Notes: generated by a model not told the origin, from the sequence alone. DNA of 64,000 nt from Cyclobacteriaceae bacterium (GCA_016787645.1 JAEUUF010000022.1:372001-436000), one strand, 5' to 3'. Positions 43,111 through 52,387 are shown, numbered from the stretch's first letter. Made by a program: numbers and translations.

Positions 43111-44538
43111 CTAATCCGCCGCAAGATAGTCGTCCAGCATGCGATTATATAGGTCCACCGCTTCATTTTGTTGCTGATCACCTCTTGTTGGATCGGCTAG
43201 TTGTTCTTCCAGCCAGGACACCAATTCCACGGTGCTGGTCACCGAAGGGAAGCCAAGATCTTCATAACACTTCATGAATGATCGCCGTCCCGTCAGGTTG
43301 GTAACCAGGATTCGCTTTCCCATGACCGCCGCATCAATGGCCGTTTGAGAGTACTCCGAAAGGAACAGATCACCTCGCTCGAAATCCTCATGAAGCTCCA
43401 GCTGAGAGACGGAAAGGTTGGAGCGATTCATCCATCGAACATACTCCTTGATTCGCTGGATGGAGTTCCTTCCCTCGTGATGTTCGTGCACCATGGTGGG
43501 ATGGACCCGAATGATGAAATTAATCTGCTGGAATCTTTCAGACAGTCCTGCTACTGCTGCAACCAAGCGATCTGTGTCAGACCGATTGATCAGCGCACTC
43601 CAGTCGCCGGCATGATTCAGCAAAGCGATCACAGTGCGAATTCTTCCAACCGCACTTAATTTCCGCATTACGTCCTTCCGGATCAGCGCGGGCAACTTGA
43701 TGGTTCGCTTTCCATTTTGTGAGAACCATTGGTTGTCAAACATCGTCCGCGTAACGAAGATCGCATCTCCATAGAAATCGATATAGCTCCGGGTATAATT
43801 GGGCGGATGGAAACCGTCAATAAAAATGTGCAAGTCCCTGTACTTCAACAACGCCGGATCGGTAAACCCATGAATCGTGGTGGAAGGAATGCCATTTCCG
43901 ATCTTGCTTCGCTGACGGACAAACCGATCAAACCCACCAAATAGAACTCGCACTGCACCAGATTCCACCTGGGTACCTTCCACGAAACGAAGACGCCTCA
44001 CGGGTCCATAAAAGAGATACGCCGTCGTGCCTGACCTCACTACGTGGACCGGCACAACGCTCATCAGGTGGTTGGCTTTTGCCCGAAGGCGGTCCATGAT
44101 CCCCCAGGAGCCCGTCGTGGGCAATTCCCCGAGCAGGTGCGCCCCTTTCTCCTTCCAAAATCTCGCGCTGATTCCCAATCCTCCGCAGGCATATACTTCC
44201 AGAAAACTATATCGGTCAAGCAGTCTTGAATACGCTAATGCATTTTTTTCATAGTTGATGTTTTCGCTAAACATCGGGATGAAGTCCTGAGGTGCAGCAT
44301 GCCCCAGCGATGAGGATACCCGGTTGTCAATGGCCTCCAGTTCGGCATCCGTGAGCAAATCAGAAAACGTGAGGATTTGGAAATCCTGGAAACCCAGTGC
44401 GGCAATCGCTTCACGCTCATTGGGAAATACCTGGTGAGATGAAAGGAAGACCGCGTTGCGACGTCCGCTCGTCAATGGCCGTATGGCGTCAATGGGAAGG
44501 TTCTGATTGAATGCAATCAGGAGGTCAATGGCTTCCAT
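43111..44538 (-). CDS. Uncharacterised GT-B-like protein, possible capsule-type transferase
   Basis: A 475-residue soluble protein. I do not recognise the N-terminal half. The C-terminal half resembles the second Rossmann domain of CDP-glycerol glycerophosphotransferases and capsule sugar transferases: FIIRVHPTM near residue 355, DLFLSEYSQTAIDAAVMGKRILVTNLTGR near 410 and a final variable helix. This suggests a nucleotide donor and a transferase role. It overlaps the next upstream gene by 14 bases. Its neighbours are the CMP-sugar module and the family below, so it may transfer the CMP-activated unit. Confidence in any reaction is low. Confidence 0.55.
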   Translation of the reverse strand: MEAIDLLIAFNQNLPIDAIRPLTSGRRNAVFLSSHQVFPNEREAIAALGFQDFQILTFSDLLTDAELEAIDNRVSSSLGHAAPQDFIPMFSENINYEKNALAYSRLLDRYSFLEVYACGGLGISARFWKEKGAHLLGELPTTGSWGIMDRLRAKANHLMSVVPVHVVRSGTTAYLFYGPVRRLRFVEGTQVESGAVRVLFGGFDRFVRQRSKIGNGIPSTTIHGFTDPALLKYRDLHIFIDGFHPPNYTRSYIDFYGDAIFVTRTMFDNQWFSQNGKRTIKLPALIRKDVMRKLSAVGRIRTVIALLNHAGDWSALINRSDTDRLVAAVAGLSERFQQINFIIRVHPTMVHEHHEGRNSIQRIKEYVRWMNRSNLSVSQLELHEDFERGDLFLSEYSQTAIDAAVMGKRILVTNLTGRRSFMKCYEDLGFPSVTSTVELVSWLEEQLADPTRGDQQQNEAVDLYNRMLDDYLAAD

Positions 44539-45712
44539 TGGGCTTCACCATCAACATGGTCAAATAGGCGGATCGATTTGCTAGCCGCTGAATATGAAAC
44601 GGCCTGCCGTGAAGCAATTCAGGTTTTTCCTGCAGGTTGTCCAGCACGTACAGGTAGTCTTCTCCTTCAAATCCCCGCTCACTTCTCCAAATCGTAAATG
44701 AATACTCGCGGTTAGTCGTTCGGTCCAGCAGGCTGACGACCGGGGAAGCCTTCTCCACCGCTGAAAGAATATCCGAGTTGATCAGGGAAAACCAAAGGGT
44801 CTTTTCTTGTACAGATAATGCCTTTAGTCGCTCTTCATACGCATTCACTTTTTGCACAAATCCCAGCATACGAAATTCCTTCACCCAGGCGAGGAAGGAA
44901 TGAACCGGGTAGGAAAGCAGTCGGTCACCGCCCTCGGCTGTGGGAGACTGTGGTGTCCACTGCTTCCTGGCTTCTGTCACAAATATTCGCTCAATTTCCG
45001 GTGATTCAGATTCCAGCCAACCTCGCTCCCGCTCATTGCCATCCGGGATCAGAAATGGGCTCTCCCCATCACGCCACGAAACACAGACTTCGTTGGGCAA
45101 TTCCATAATTTTTGAATTCCAGGCCCGGGCATCGTAACGGTGTATCGAATCCAGGTAGGCCCGGGTCAGCTCACCGAATACCGGCACACATATCAACCGG
45201 GTCTCATTCACTCCCCTGACCATATAGGGCACGGTGGGAATTTTCTTCTTCACGTCGGAAGTAAACCGGTTGGCATTTACAAACGTACCCTGGACTCCTT
45301 CTGAAACGAGCTGAGCCACCTGGTAATTGGTCAGCATGAATTCAGGCGGGAGGAAATACGGCTCCACCCGACCAAATTCGTTCAACAGGACTTCTTTACC
45401 ATAGCGGTAGTTCAGTGCAAAACCTTCGGGGGAGCGAAGCAATGAGATATCGTGTGCAAAAGGCCTCAGGATAATCTCAAAAACCTCCGGATGATCCTTG
45501 ATGAGGGCAACTGCCTCTGGATTCCACTTGGCCATATCCACCACGGTAGCGCCCAGAACCCCAAGTGAAATCTTCTTCCGCAACTGCACGTAAGTCTGAA
45601 GGAAGGTGAAAAGCGTTGAGTGCTTTCCTCCTTGGAGGATCGACTGCCATGACGTACTCGACAGGCACGAAGCGTCGGCGTTCAGGTTTACTACGTCAAC
45701 AATCTTCCTCAT
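44525..45712 (-). CDS. Protein of unknown function with a GH57/deacetylase-like barrel pattern
   Basis: A 395-residue soluble protein without signal peptide. Its first 200 residues recall NodB or GH57 barrels: NLNADASCLSS near residue 9, HPEVFEIILRPFAHDISLL (residues 74-92) and YFLPPEFMLTNYQVAQL (119-135), followed by GVQGTFVNAN. In GH57 proteins such places hold catalytic or metal-binding residues, but the correspondence is only by eye. The second half has DGESPFLIPDGNERERGWL. A cytoplasmic enzyme of this kind in a polysaccharide operon is unusual. It overlaps both neighbours by 4 and 14 bases. Annotation as a deacetylase or amylase would be premature. Confidence 0.5.
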   Translation of the reverse strand: MRKIVDVVNLNADASCLSSTSWQSILQGGKHSTLFTFLQTYVQLRKKISLGVLGATVVDMAKWNPEAVALIKDHPEVFEIILRPFAHDISLLRSPEGFALNYRYGKEVLLNEFGRVEPYFLPPEFMLTNYQVAQLVSEGVQGTFVNANRFTSDVKKKIPTVPYMVRGVNETRLICVPVFGELTRAYLDSIHRYDARAWNSKIMELPNEVCVSWRDGESPFLIPDGNERERGWLESESPEIERIFVTEARKQWTPQSPTAEGGDRLLSYPVHSFLAWVKEFRMLGFVQKVNAYEERLKALSVQEKTLWFSLINSDILSAVEKASPVVSLLDRTTNREYSFTIWRSERGFEGEDYLYVLDNLQEKPELLHGRPFHIQRLANRSAYLTMLMVKPNGSH

Positions 45713-46752
45713 CGCACAAGGCAGTCACGGATACCGTCATCAATTTGAGCATACTCGCCAAACTTTGATTCATCCATCGGAATGCCGGTCGTCAAGCGAT
45801 GTCTCTCCATGCGTTTCTCCGGATCACCCGCAACCATTACTGGAACATCAGGATCCAACGGAGCCAAGCTCCTGAGCCGGTCCACCATCTGCTGGAGATT
45901 TTTTTTGAACGCTTCCGGGGCGATAAATTTCTCAATATTCAACACCATGAAAAAGTGACTGATTCTCCTTCTTGCGGTGATGGGCGATGTGTACATGGGT
46001 AACATATCTTTCCCGATAAGCCCTCCAACGAGCAGTGAGCAAAGCACATCCACCATCATTCCAAGTCCATAGCCCTTGTAGCCTCCTACAGGGCTTAGGC
46101 TCCTGGCTACGTTGGGATCCGTAGTCACGTTCCCTTCCGCATCATACGCCCATCCTTCCGGGGCCCTCCCATTCTCCCTGCGCAAATTGATAATCTTGTT
46201 CCACGAAACCGTGCTGGTAGCCATATCGAGACAGAATGGCTCTTCCTTGTCCAGTGGTGCGCAGAAGCAAATCGGGTTGGTGCCAAAGAAGGCTTCCTTG
46301 GCTCCATGGGCTTTGACCAATGCATCCGCGTTGGTGAACGAAAAACCAATCATATCCTGCTTCGCGGCCATCAGACCAAAGTAGGCGGCAGCGCCAAAGT
46401 GAGTACTGTCCTTAACGCCAACTGCGCTCATCCCCGATTCCCTGGCCAATGCGATTGCTCGTTCCATCGCAAATGCGCCTGCGTGGTGTCCGATTGCATG
46501 GTCTGCGTCCACTGTCCCTGTACTCGCTGCCGTTTGGTGGAATTGCATATTCGGGTTGCGCTTGATCCGCTCACTCTGAATAGCCCGATGATAATGAGGA
46601 AAGAGATTGATGCCATGCGAATCGACACCCCGCAAGGAGGTGCTCACCATTGATTCAACCACGTGCCGGGTGGATTGATCATTCAGCCCGATGGACTTGA
46701 ATTGCGCTGTCAACCATATTGTCAACTTGGCTGCGTCTAGCTGGTATGCCAT
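45709..46752 (-). CDS. Ldh2/MalLac-family oxidoreductase
   Basis: A 347-residue NAD(P)-dependent enzyme of the malate/L-lactate/ureidoglycolate dehydrogenase family, which interconverts 2-keto and 2-hydroxy acids (or imino acids). The family His lies in GVDSHGINLFPHY near residue 38, and further signatures are SAVGVKDSTHFGAAAYF, DMATSTVSWNKI and GGYKGYGLGMMVDVL. It is rarely seen in polysaccharide loci. Here it sits between an unknown protein and a Gfo/Idh/MocA oxidoreductase, beside a CMP-sugar synthetase. A keto-acid or sugar-acid intermediate as substrate is inferred. Confidence 0.83.
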   Translation of the reverse strand: MAYQLDAAKLTIWLTAQFKSIGLNDQSTRHVVESMVSTSLRGVDSHGINLFPHYHRAIQSERIKRNPNMQFHQTAASTGTVDADHAIGHHAGAFAMERAIALARESGMSAVGVKDSTHFGAAAYFGLMAAKQDMIGFSFTNADALVKAHGAKEAFFGTNPICFCAPLDKEEPFCLDMATSTVSWNKIINLRRENGRAPEGWAYDAEGNVTTDPNVARSLSPVGGYKGYGLGMMVDVLCSLLVGGLIGKDMLPMYTSPITARRRISHFFMVLNIEKFIAPEAFKKNLQQMVDRLRSLAPLDPDVPVMVAGDPEKRMERHRLTTGIPMDESKFGEYAQIDDGIRDCLVR

Positions 46753-47909
46753 AAGTGATCGTCAATGTCCATCCACGGTGAATTCATGATCATGCTTTCG
46801 TTCACCTTTTCAATAACTGCCGTAGATACCAGGGAGGACGAGAAGGTGGGGCGTGTTGCGTTCAGGGCGGTCAGCGAAATTTTGCCCTCTTTCAGGGATC
46901 GAACATCACCCAGGAAAGTCAGAATGCTTTTCGCACCATAGCCGTTGAAGTAATACGATCCATCCGGGTTAAGAAGAAACTCCGCGAAATAAGGATTCAG
47001 GTGTTGAATCCCGCGCTGGGTCGTCACCATCTCTATGCCGCGGTTCTTCTGATCGAGCTCGATGCGGCCCAGGCTACCCACGATCTTCAGTTTTTGATCA
47101 GACATGGCAGACGTGCATTCGGGGTCAATCCAGTGGGTATTGAAGTGGGAATAAAACTGATGATTTGTCTGTGGGTGCTTCCAACATATGGCCGCATGCA
47201 CGGCATCGAAGGTATTAATTCCGCGTTTCACCAGAATTCCAGCTTGACCATGCGCCATAACCCGGGACGGATAATAGCCCGTGATGAAATGAATTAAATC
47301 CACATAATGAACGCCGAGGTATTGAAATATATTTGTCTTTTCAGCCCACCCCGCAAATGTCTTTGTAGGAATGCTTATTCGCTGGCTGTAATTGACATCA
47401 ATGTAGCTCAACTCGCCAATCAATTGTTGAGCGACCGATGCTTTTGCCTGAACGTTGGACTCATCCCAACGTTTGTGAAACTCTACAGCGGCATACGTGC
47501 GGTTCGCTTCCGCCAACCGGATTAGCTCAATCGCCTCCCGAATGGTACGCGTGAGTGGCTTGACCACCAGGGTGGCAACGCGTCTATTCAGGGTTGCTTT
47601 GCTGCATTCAAAATGCAAATGGTCGGGCACTGAAATGATAGACAGGTCAAAGGCTTCCTTATCCAGGAGTTCATCCAGCGTCATCTTCTCTTTCGACGTA
47701 AAAGCGCACTTCAACCGGGTACCCAGGATAGTGTTGATCCGCTGGGTTGATTCATCGACCGAAGTCTTGCTTTGTGTGCGACCACTATAAACAGTCACTT
47801 CCAGCGGAAAGGATTTTGAATACTCAGCCAGCGCCGCCATCACCGTGCCATGACCGCTGCCATCGCGCCCGGTGACATACATTCCGGATCCAACTACGAG
47901 GACTTTCAT
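46737..47909 (-). CDS. Gfo/Idh/MocA-family oxidoreductase, unusual
   Basis: A 390-residue protein with an N-terminal NAD(P)-binding domain starting MKVLVVGSGMYVTGRDGSGHGTV and a C-terminal substrate domain. The usual Glu-Lys-Pro motif is Val-Lys-Pro here (VVKPLTRTI), and the catalytic region reads QYLGVHYVDLIHFITGYYP, keeping the His and Asp. A second dinucleotide-type insertion is possible between residues 25 and 45. Overlaps the Ldh2-family gene by 16 bases and the cytidylyltransferase gene by four, so the three are a translational unit. The substrate is unknown. Confidence 0.78.
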   Translation of the reverse strand: MKVLVVGSGMYVTGRDGSGHGTVMAALAEYSKSFPLEVTVYSGRTQSKTSVDESTQRINTILGTRLKCAFTSKEKMTLDELLDKEAFDLSIISVPDHLHFECSKATLNRRVATLVVKPLTRTIREAIELIRLAEANRTYAAVEFHKRWDESNVQAKASVAQQLIGELSYIDVNYSQRISIPTKTFAGWAEKTNIFQYLGVHYVDLIHFITGYYPSRVMAHGQAGILVKRGINTFDAVHAAICWKHPQTNHQFYSHFNTHWIDPECTSAMSDQKLKIVGSLGRIELDQKNRGIEMVTTQRGIQHLNPYFAEFLLNPDGSYYFNGYGAKSILTFLGDVRSLKEGKISLTALNATRPTFSSSLVSTAVIEKVNESMIMNSPWMDIDDHLWHTS

Positions 47910-48616
47910 GCTTTCTTCGCCAGGAAATAGCGCGTAAGTTCAAGATCGCGCGGTGAATCGATATCGTAGACATCGTCCGGATTCATGATGAAAGGTAGTA
48001 TTTTTTTTCCGGTCATCGAGTTCATCTGGGTGAGTGTAGTTCTGCGAGTAACATCAATCACGCAATTGTAAAAATAGACTTTGGGCAAGTCCTGCCTGCG
48101 GAGAAGGTAAGGCTCCGGATGCTTGTGCTTCATGATCGGATCAAGGTAACCATCTCCGTCAATGGTAAACATACGGTATGGATGTTTCTCGGGTTCGGAA
48201 ACTGACCGGACCGAGTGAGCCCCGGGGTGATCAATCAACAACTGAATACATTCATCTATCCACCTCGGATCCCTGTAGGGCGCTGTTGGGCGCAGGTGTA
48301 CCACAAGATCAGGGTGATAATTCTCCCGCGCAGCCAACTCATCAAGGACGTGCTTAAACACAGGGAAGTCCAGCACCTGATCCCCGGCCAACTCAGCGGG
48401 TCGTTTGAAGGGCACTTCCGCACCTGCCTTCCGGGCCACTTCGAGAATTTCATCACTATCCGAGGACACCAAAACCCGGTTCACCAGGCTCGACCCTTTG
48501 GCGTGGTGAATGGAGTGCTCGACAAGAGTTTTTCCATTCAGCAGGGTCAGGTTCTTTTTCGGAATTCCTTTCGATCCCCCTCGGGCCGGTATGATGGCGA
48601 GGATATTCATAGGCAT
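47906..48616 (-). CDS. CMP-sugar synthetase, acylneuraminate cytidylyltransferase family
   Basis: A 236-residue NeuA/PseF/LegF-type enzyme. It has the CTP-binding motif IIPARGGSKGIPKKNL (residues about 8-23), SSDSDEILEVARKAGA, and the VHLRPTAPYRDPRWID element. The family activates sialic, legionaminic, pseudaminic or related acids to CMP-sugars. No NeuB/PseI/LegI synthase or NeuC-like epimerase lies in the window, so the acid it activates is not evident. The ATG at 48616 shares a base with the stop of the methyltransferase upstream (TAATG); an ATG six bases later is also possible. Confidence 0.85.
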   Translation of the reverse strand: MPMNILAIIPARGGSKGIPKKNLTLLNGKTLVEHSIHHAKGSSLVNRVLVSSDSDEILEVARKAGAEVPFKRPAELAGDQVLDFPVFKHVLDELAARENYHPDLVVHLRPTAPYRDPRWIDECIQLLIDHPGAHSVRSVSEPEKHPYRMFTIDGDGYLDPIMKHKHPEPYLLRRQDLPKVYFYNCVIDVTRRTTLTQMNSMTGKKILPFIMNPDDVYDIDSPRDLELTRYFLAKKA

Positions 48617-49437
48617 TAAGCTGATTTCAACACGGCACGAATCCAAATTCCCCCCACCCGTTCCTTCTCATACTGATCAAAGAACCAATCGTGAGTGATT
48701 CTGCGCACTATTCGTTTATAGAACCCTTGCCATTGGCCTTCACTCCAATATACATCGAGAGAAGGTCCGGCTTCGTGCAGATAAAGGATATTGAATCCCA
48801 ATCGCTCTGTCAGGCGACGAAGACTGGCTACATTAAAAAAGTTAATGTGACCCTCCTGGTCGGCAAACTGAGCAGAGAGGTCGGCCCGGTATCCGGGCAC
48901 TTCAATAAAGACATAGGATGCGCACTTCCGGATGCGCGCCATGGTCTTCTCCAATTCGTTCAGGTGCTCCACCACATGACTCAGTGTAATGATATCTACC
49001 GGCTCGTTCGTAAAATCAATCTCCGTTTCGTTTTCAATCTTCCGTACATCGAGGCCCAACTTGCGACAATGTGCAATGGAAGTATCGTCATAGTCCAGGC
49101 CAAAAGCTTTTGAAGCTAACGGCTTCACCTCCTCCAGAAAAGATCCAAACCCACAGCCTACGTCACATACCCGCTTGCCCTTCAGCGGAACAAACTGTTC
49201 TATCAGCTTGCGTTGTGCAATAGCACGCTTTCGCATTACTTCAAAATAGGCTGGCCCGACAAATGCATTGCGGTTCTCGGCATAAGCCCCCGCATAATAT
49301 TGGCGAATAATCTCCCCGGATGGAGATTCAGACAGTTGAATATGCGCACACCCCTTGCATTGAAGCAGGGGTTTTCCAAGGAAGGCATCATGATACGGAA
49401 GTGGGGCCAATTCCCCGGAACAACAAATGCACGTCAT
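48616..49437 (-). CDS. SAM-dependent methyltransferase with N-terminal cysteine knuckle
   Basis: A 273-residue protein. The N-terminus has a zinc-ribbon-like arrangement (CICC and, 20 residues on, CKGC), then a methyltransferase core: RVCDVGCGFGSFLEEV near residue 88, the acidic strand AFGLDYDD, and DIITLSHVVEHL. This organisation resembles sugar C-methyltransferases and related proteins in surface polysaccharide loci. The C-terminus has a short extension with LYLHEAGPS. It overlaps the flippase gene by four bases. Confidence 0.78.
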   Translation of the reverse strand: MTCICCSGELAPLPYHDAFLGKPLLQCKGCAHIQLSESPSGEIIRQYYAGAYAENRNAFVGPAYFEVMRKRAIAQRKLIEQFVPLKGKRVCDVGCGFGSFLEEVKPLASKAFGLDYDDTSIAHCRKLGLDVRKIENETEIDFTNEPVDIITLSHVVEHLNELEKTMARIRKCASYVFIEVPGYRADLSAQFADQEGHINFFNVASLRRLTERLGFNILYLHEAGPSLDVYWSEGQWQGFYKRIVRRITHDWFFDQYEKERVGGIWIRAVLKSA

Positions 49438-50900
49438 GCTAAAAACCTCACGTTAATCCCCAATTGCCGCAGCACCTTGCCCGCTTCGCTTCTCACGGTA
49501 TAGAGTACCGCAGTCATACAAACCAGTGAAATCAGAATTTTTGTCATGATTCCGAAAGAATAGGTATTGATGAGAATTCCGGCCAAAGGTAGAGCAAGCA
49601 TGAACAACAACCTATAGAGCTTCCAGGGAACGAAGTCAAACCGCTGCACACCGGCAAACACCAGCAGCGAAATCGTCACGTTGGAGAACACATGGGAATA
49701 CGCTGCTCCATTCAATCCAAAATTCCGGATGAGCAAATAACTGCCAAGGCTTGAAATTATTCCACTCGAAAATGTCAGCATAGAAATGATCAGCGTTTTC
49801 TTTTTCACAAACAAAACATTCACGACACCGAGGTAAATCAGGTAGACCAGGTTGCCGGTTACGAGAAACGGCAACAACAGGTAAGATTCTGAATAGGTAA
49901 TATCAAAGAACCACATCCATTCGTGAGAGAAGAAAGAAAGCGCAATGCCGATCAGTGAAAAGAATGCGGCCGCCAGGTGAAGTCGCGATACGATGGAGTC
50001 CCGTTTACTCAGATCTTCAAAGTTGGCATAGAAGTAAGGGTTATTGACTTTGACAAATGCCTCGAGGCCCACGATCAGGATTGAGCCAATTGTGGAGGCA
50101 AAGTGAAAAAGTCCGGCCGCGGTTGTGGATATGAACGAACTTAGCAAAACACGGTCGAGGTATCCCTTGCCCCAGTGCGACAGCGTGTGGGGCACAAGCG
50201 GCGCAGCGTACCCAAGTCCTTTGCGAATTTCGCTCCCATTCAGTGTCAGTCCGAACCTTCGCCAAACTTTCCAGAGGATGAAACTCCCGAAACCCGCATA
50301 GAGGACAAGGTTGGCATAAATGAAACTCATGGCCTTCAGATCAAATACCGTCATGAGGATGATGACGAGTGCGGCAAACAGGATCGAAAAGGAAATATTA
50401 AGTGTTGAAAATCTTTTTACCTCATTCAATCCCTGTAGCATCAGGCTGTAACTGGTGTATATGACGGACAGCACAGCAAAGGCAATCGAAAAGAAGAGAT
50501 AGGGAAAAAAGGGAACACCAAACACAGCAAATGAATCCGGAAGTAGTCCAATCCCCGCAAAACCCAATGCCATCACACCTGCAATCACCATCACCTGAAA
50601 GCCGACGATCGAAGACACTCCCCGTTCCCACCCCGGATCCCGCTTCAGGCTGGTGAAATACACATACTCACTCGTATTCAACATCACCAGCGGGGGCACC
50701 AGGGTGGCCACCGCCGTTGCCACAGACACAATACCAAAATCCTCCGGACTCAGGTAATAGGTGTATACCGGAAGCAGCAGGAACGTGCTCGCTTTCTGAA
50801 AAATGGAAAGGATGGAATAGATACTGAAGTTCCGGATGCTCACCAACGGGTGATCAGCTGAGTTGTCCGTCGGTTCTCCACTCGGTTGGTTAATATTCAC
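49434..50900 (-). CDS. Wzx-type oligosaccharide flippase
   Basis: A polytopic membrane protein of 488 residues, about 14 helices, of the PST/MATE-like polysaccharide transporter superfamily. It begins RNFSIYSILSIFQKASTFLLLPVYTYYLSPEDFGIVSVATA, the classic first helix pair of Wzx proteins. It would turn lipid-linked repeat units to the periplasmic face for the polymerase. It is the only flippase in the window. The gap to the epimerase gene upstream is 27 bases, the largest in the 20-gene unit. Confidence 0.88.
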   Translation of the reverse strand: MNINQPSGEPTDNSADHPLVSIRNFSIYSILSIFQKASTFLLLPVYTYYLSPEDFGIVSVATAVATLVPPLVMLNTSEYVYFTSLKRDPGWERGVSSIVGFQVMVIAGVMALGFAGIGLLPDSFAVFGVPFFPYLFFSIAFAVLSVIYTSYSLMLQGLNEVKRFSTLNISFSILFAALVIILMTVFDLKAMSFIYANLVLYAGFGSFILWKVWRRFGLTLNGSEIRKGLGYAAPLVPHTLSHWGKGYLDRVLLSSFISTTAAGLFHFASTIGSILIVGLEAFVKVNNPYFYANFEDLSKRDSIVSRLHLAAAFFSLIGIALSFFSHEWMWFFDITYSESYLLLPFLVTGNLVYLIYLGVVNVLFVKKKTLIISMLTFSSGIISSLGSYLLIRNFGLNGAAYSHVFSNVTISLLVFAGVQRFDFVPWKLYRLLFMLALPLAGILINTYSFGIMTKILISLVCMTAVLYTVRSEAGKVLRQLGINVRFLA

Positions 50901-50927
50901 GCTAACCCGGGCTGATTTACAAGGGGC

Positions 50928-51485
50928 CTAGTCAAAAGAAAACTCGTTGATCACCGATGAGAAACTTCTCAATTCAAGATCGCGAACGGATACAATACGC
51001 TGGGTGGGGCTCGCCATCCACTCGATGCCCAGGGCAGGGTCTCCATAGAATACTCCCCCTTCCGACTCAGGGTGATAATACTCGTCGCACTTGTACAATA
51101 CCTCGGCTGATTCGCTGAGCACCAGGAATCCATGGGCAAATCCCTTCGGTATCCAAAGTTGTCGCTGGCTCTCGGCCGTCAGCTCGATGGAGAGATGCTT
51201 GCCAAAAGTGGGCTGCGAAGCTCGCATATCGACCACGACGTCCTGGATCACTCCGTGCAGGGCCCGCACAAGCTTGGTTTGGGCAAACGGAGGTTTTTGA
51301 AAATGCAATCCCCGAAGTACACCCCGAACCGACCGCGATTGATTATCCTGAACAAACACGGTGTCCAGCCCGGCCTCGGTGAAGGTTTTTTGGTTGTAGG
51401 CTTCAAGGAAATGTCCACGAGCGTCCTTGATGATCCTGGGCTCCAGGATGAATAGTCCCTCAAATTCTGTTTCGATCACCTTCAT
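50928..51485 (-). CDS. rfbC: dTDP-4-dehydrorhamnose 3,5-epimerase
   Basis: A 185-residue cupin epimerase (RmlC). It has GVLRGLHFQKPPFAQTKLVR with the active-site His near residue 61, the DMRASQPTFGKH region, and LWIPKGFAHGFLVLSE. It converts dTDP-4-keto-6-deoxyglucose to dTDP-4-keto-L-rhamnose. RmlA, RmlB and RmlD are not in the window and must lie elsewhere. The ATG at 51485 is used; an in-frame GTG one codon upstream is also possible. Confidence 0.93.
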   Translation of the reverse strand: MKVIETEFEGLFILEPRIIKDARGHFLEAYNQKTFTEAGLDTVFVQDNQSRSVRGVLRGLHFQKPPFAQTKLVRALHGVIQDVVVDMRASQPTFGKHLSIELTAESQRQLWIPKGFAHGFLVLSESAEVLYKCDEYYHPESEGGVFYGDPALGIEWMASPTQRIVSVRDLELRSFSSVINEFSFD

Positions 51486-51487
51486 CA

Positions 51488-52387
51488 CTAGCTGGGCTTG
51501 CTTCGGAAGGAGTATACCGTTTCAATCGACGGCCGAGCGTCTTCAATACCAAATCCCTTGCCCTCCATGATGTGCCGATAGCAGGCGGTATGCAGGTCGG
51601 TGAATCCATCACTGAACTCCAGTTCGCGTCCTTCGATCTTCAATGAGCGGAATGTCCTTTTACCCGCTGCGGCCACTTCGGCCGGTAGATGATCCGCATT
51701 GATGCTGAGTTTCCAATTGACCGTCGCCCGCTCGAGGTGTAGAGTGCCCGACGCATGATCGGCATGCAGCTCCGCTTGAGGCACTTGCCGGGCCTTTCCA
51801 AAAACCCACAGCAGCATGTCAAAAAAATGAATGCCGATGTTGGTGGCAATGCCCCCCGATTTCGACTCGTCGCCTTTCCAACTGTGGTGATACCAGTGTC
51901 CGCGGGAGGTAATGTATTCAAGCGAAACCGTGTAGTGCTTGTCTTTTGGGCCCCGTTCAATTTCATCCTTCAGGTTCTTGATCACCGGGTGCAGCCGGAG
52001 TTGAAGAATGGTATATACGCGACGACCCGTTTCCTTTTCAATTTCAGCTAAGGCATCCAGGTTCCACGGATTGAGCACCAACGGTTTCTCACAAATGGCA
52101 TCCGCCTGGTGCCTCAGCGCAAACCGAATGTGAGAATCGTGCAGGTAGTTGGGAGAGCAAATGGAAACGTAGTCAATCTTCTTTCCCTGGCGTCGCAGCT
52201 TTTCCAGGTGCCGATCGAATCGTTCAAACTCAGTAAAAAAATCAGCCTGCGGAAAATACGAATCCATGATGCCGACGCTGTCAAACTTGTCGAGGGCGGC
52301 CACCAGGTTGTTGCCCGTATCGCGGATGGCTTGAAGGTGTCGCGGTGCGATAAAGCCGGCAACGCCGATCAGTGCAAAATTCTTCAT
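51488..52387 (-). CDS. WbpB/WlbA-like UDP-GlcNAcA 3-dehydrogenase
   Basis: A 299-residue Gfo/Idh/MocA enzyme from the ATG at 52387. It begins [18 protein letters not shown] and has the intact motif CEKPLV, then [19 protein letters not shown] and [15 protein letters not shown], all characteristic of WbpB/WlbA. The enzyme oxidises UDP-GlcNAcA at C3 to the 3-keto acid, with 2-ketoglutarate recycling the cofactor. The acetyltransferase and aminotransferase of the same pathway lie directly upstream. It overlaps the acetyltransferase gene by four bases (ATGA). Confidence 0.88.
   Translation of the reverse strand: MKNFALIGVAGFIAPRHLQAIRDTGNNLVAALDKFDSVGIMDSYFPQADFFTEFERFDRHLEKLRRQGKKIDYVSICSPNYLHDSHIRFALRHQADAICEKPLVLNPWNLDALAEIEKETGRRVYTILQLRLHPVIKNLKDEIERGPKDKHYTVSLEYITSRGHWYHHSWKGDESKSGGIATNIGIHFFDMLLWVFGKARQVPQAELHADHASGTLHLERATVNWKLSINADHLPAEVAAAGKRTFRSLKIEGRELEFSDGFTDLHTACYRHIMEGKGFGIEDARPSIETVYSFRSKPS

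Noticed and set aside
47906-48616. Sialic acid biosynthesis
   Set aside because: Only a CMP-sugar synthetase is present. NeuB and NeuC are absent from the window, so sialic acid cannot be claimed.
50928-51485. A complete dTDP-rhamnose pathway
   Set aside because: Only RmlC is in the window; RmlA, RmlB and RmlD are not.
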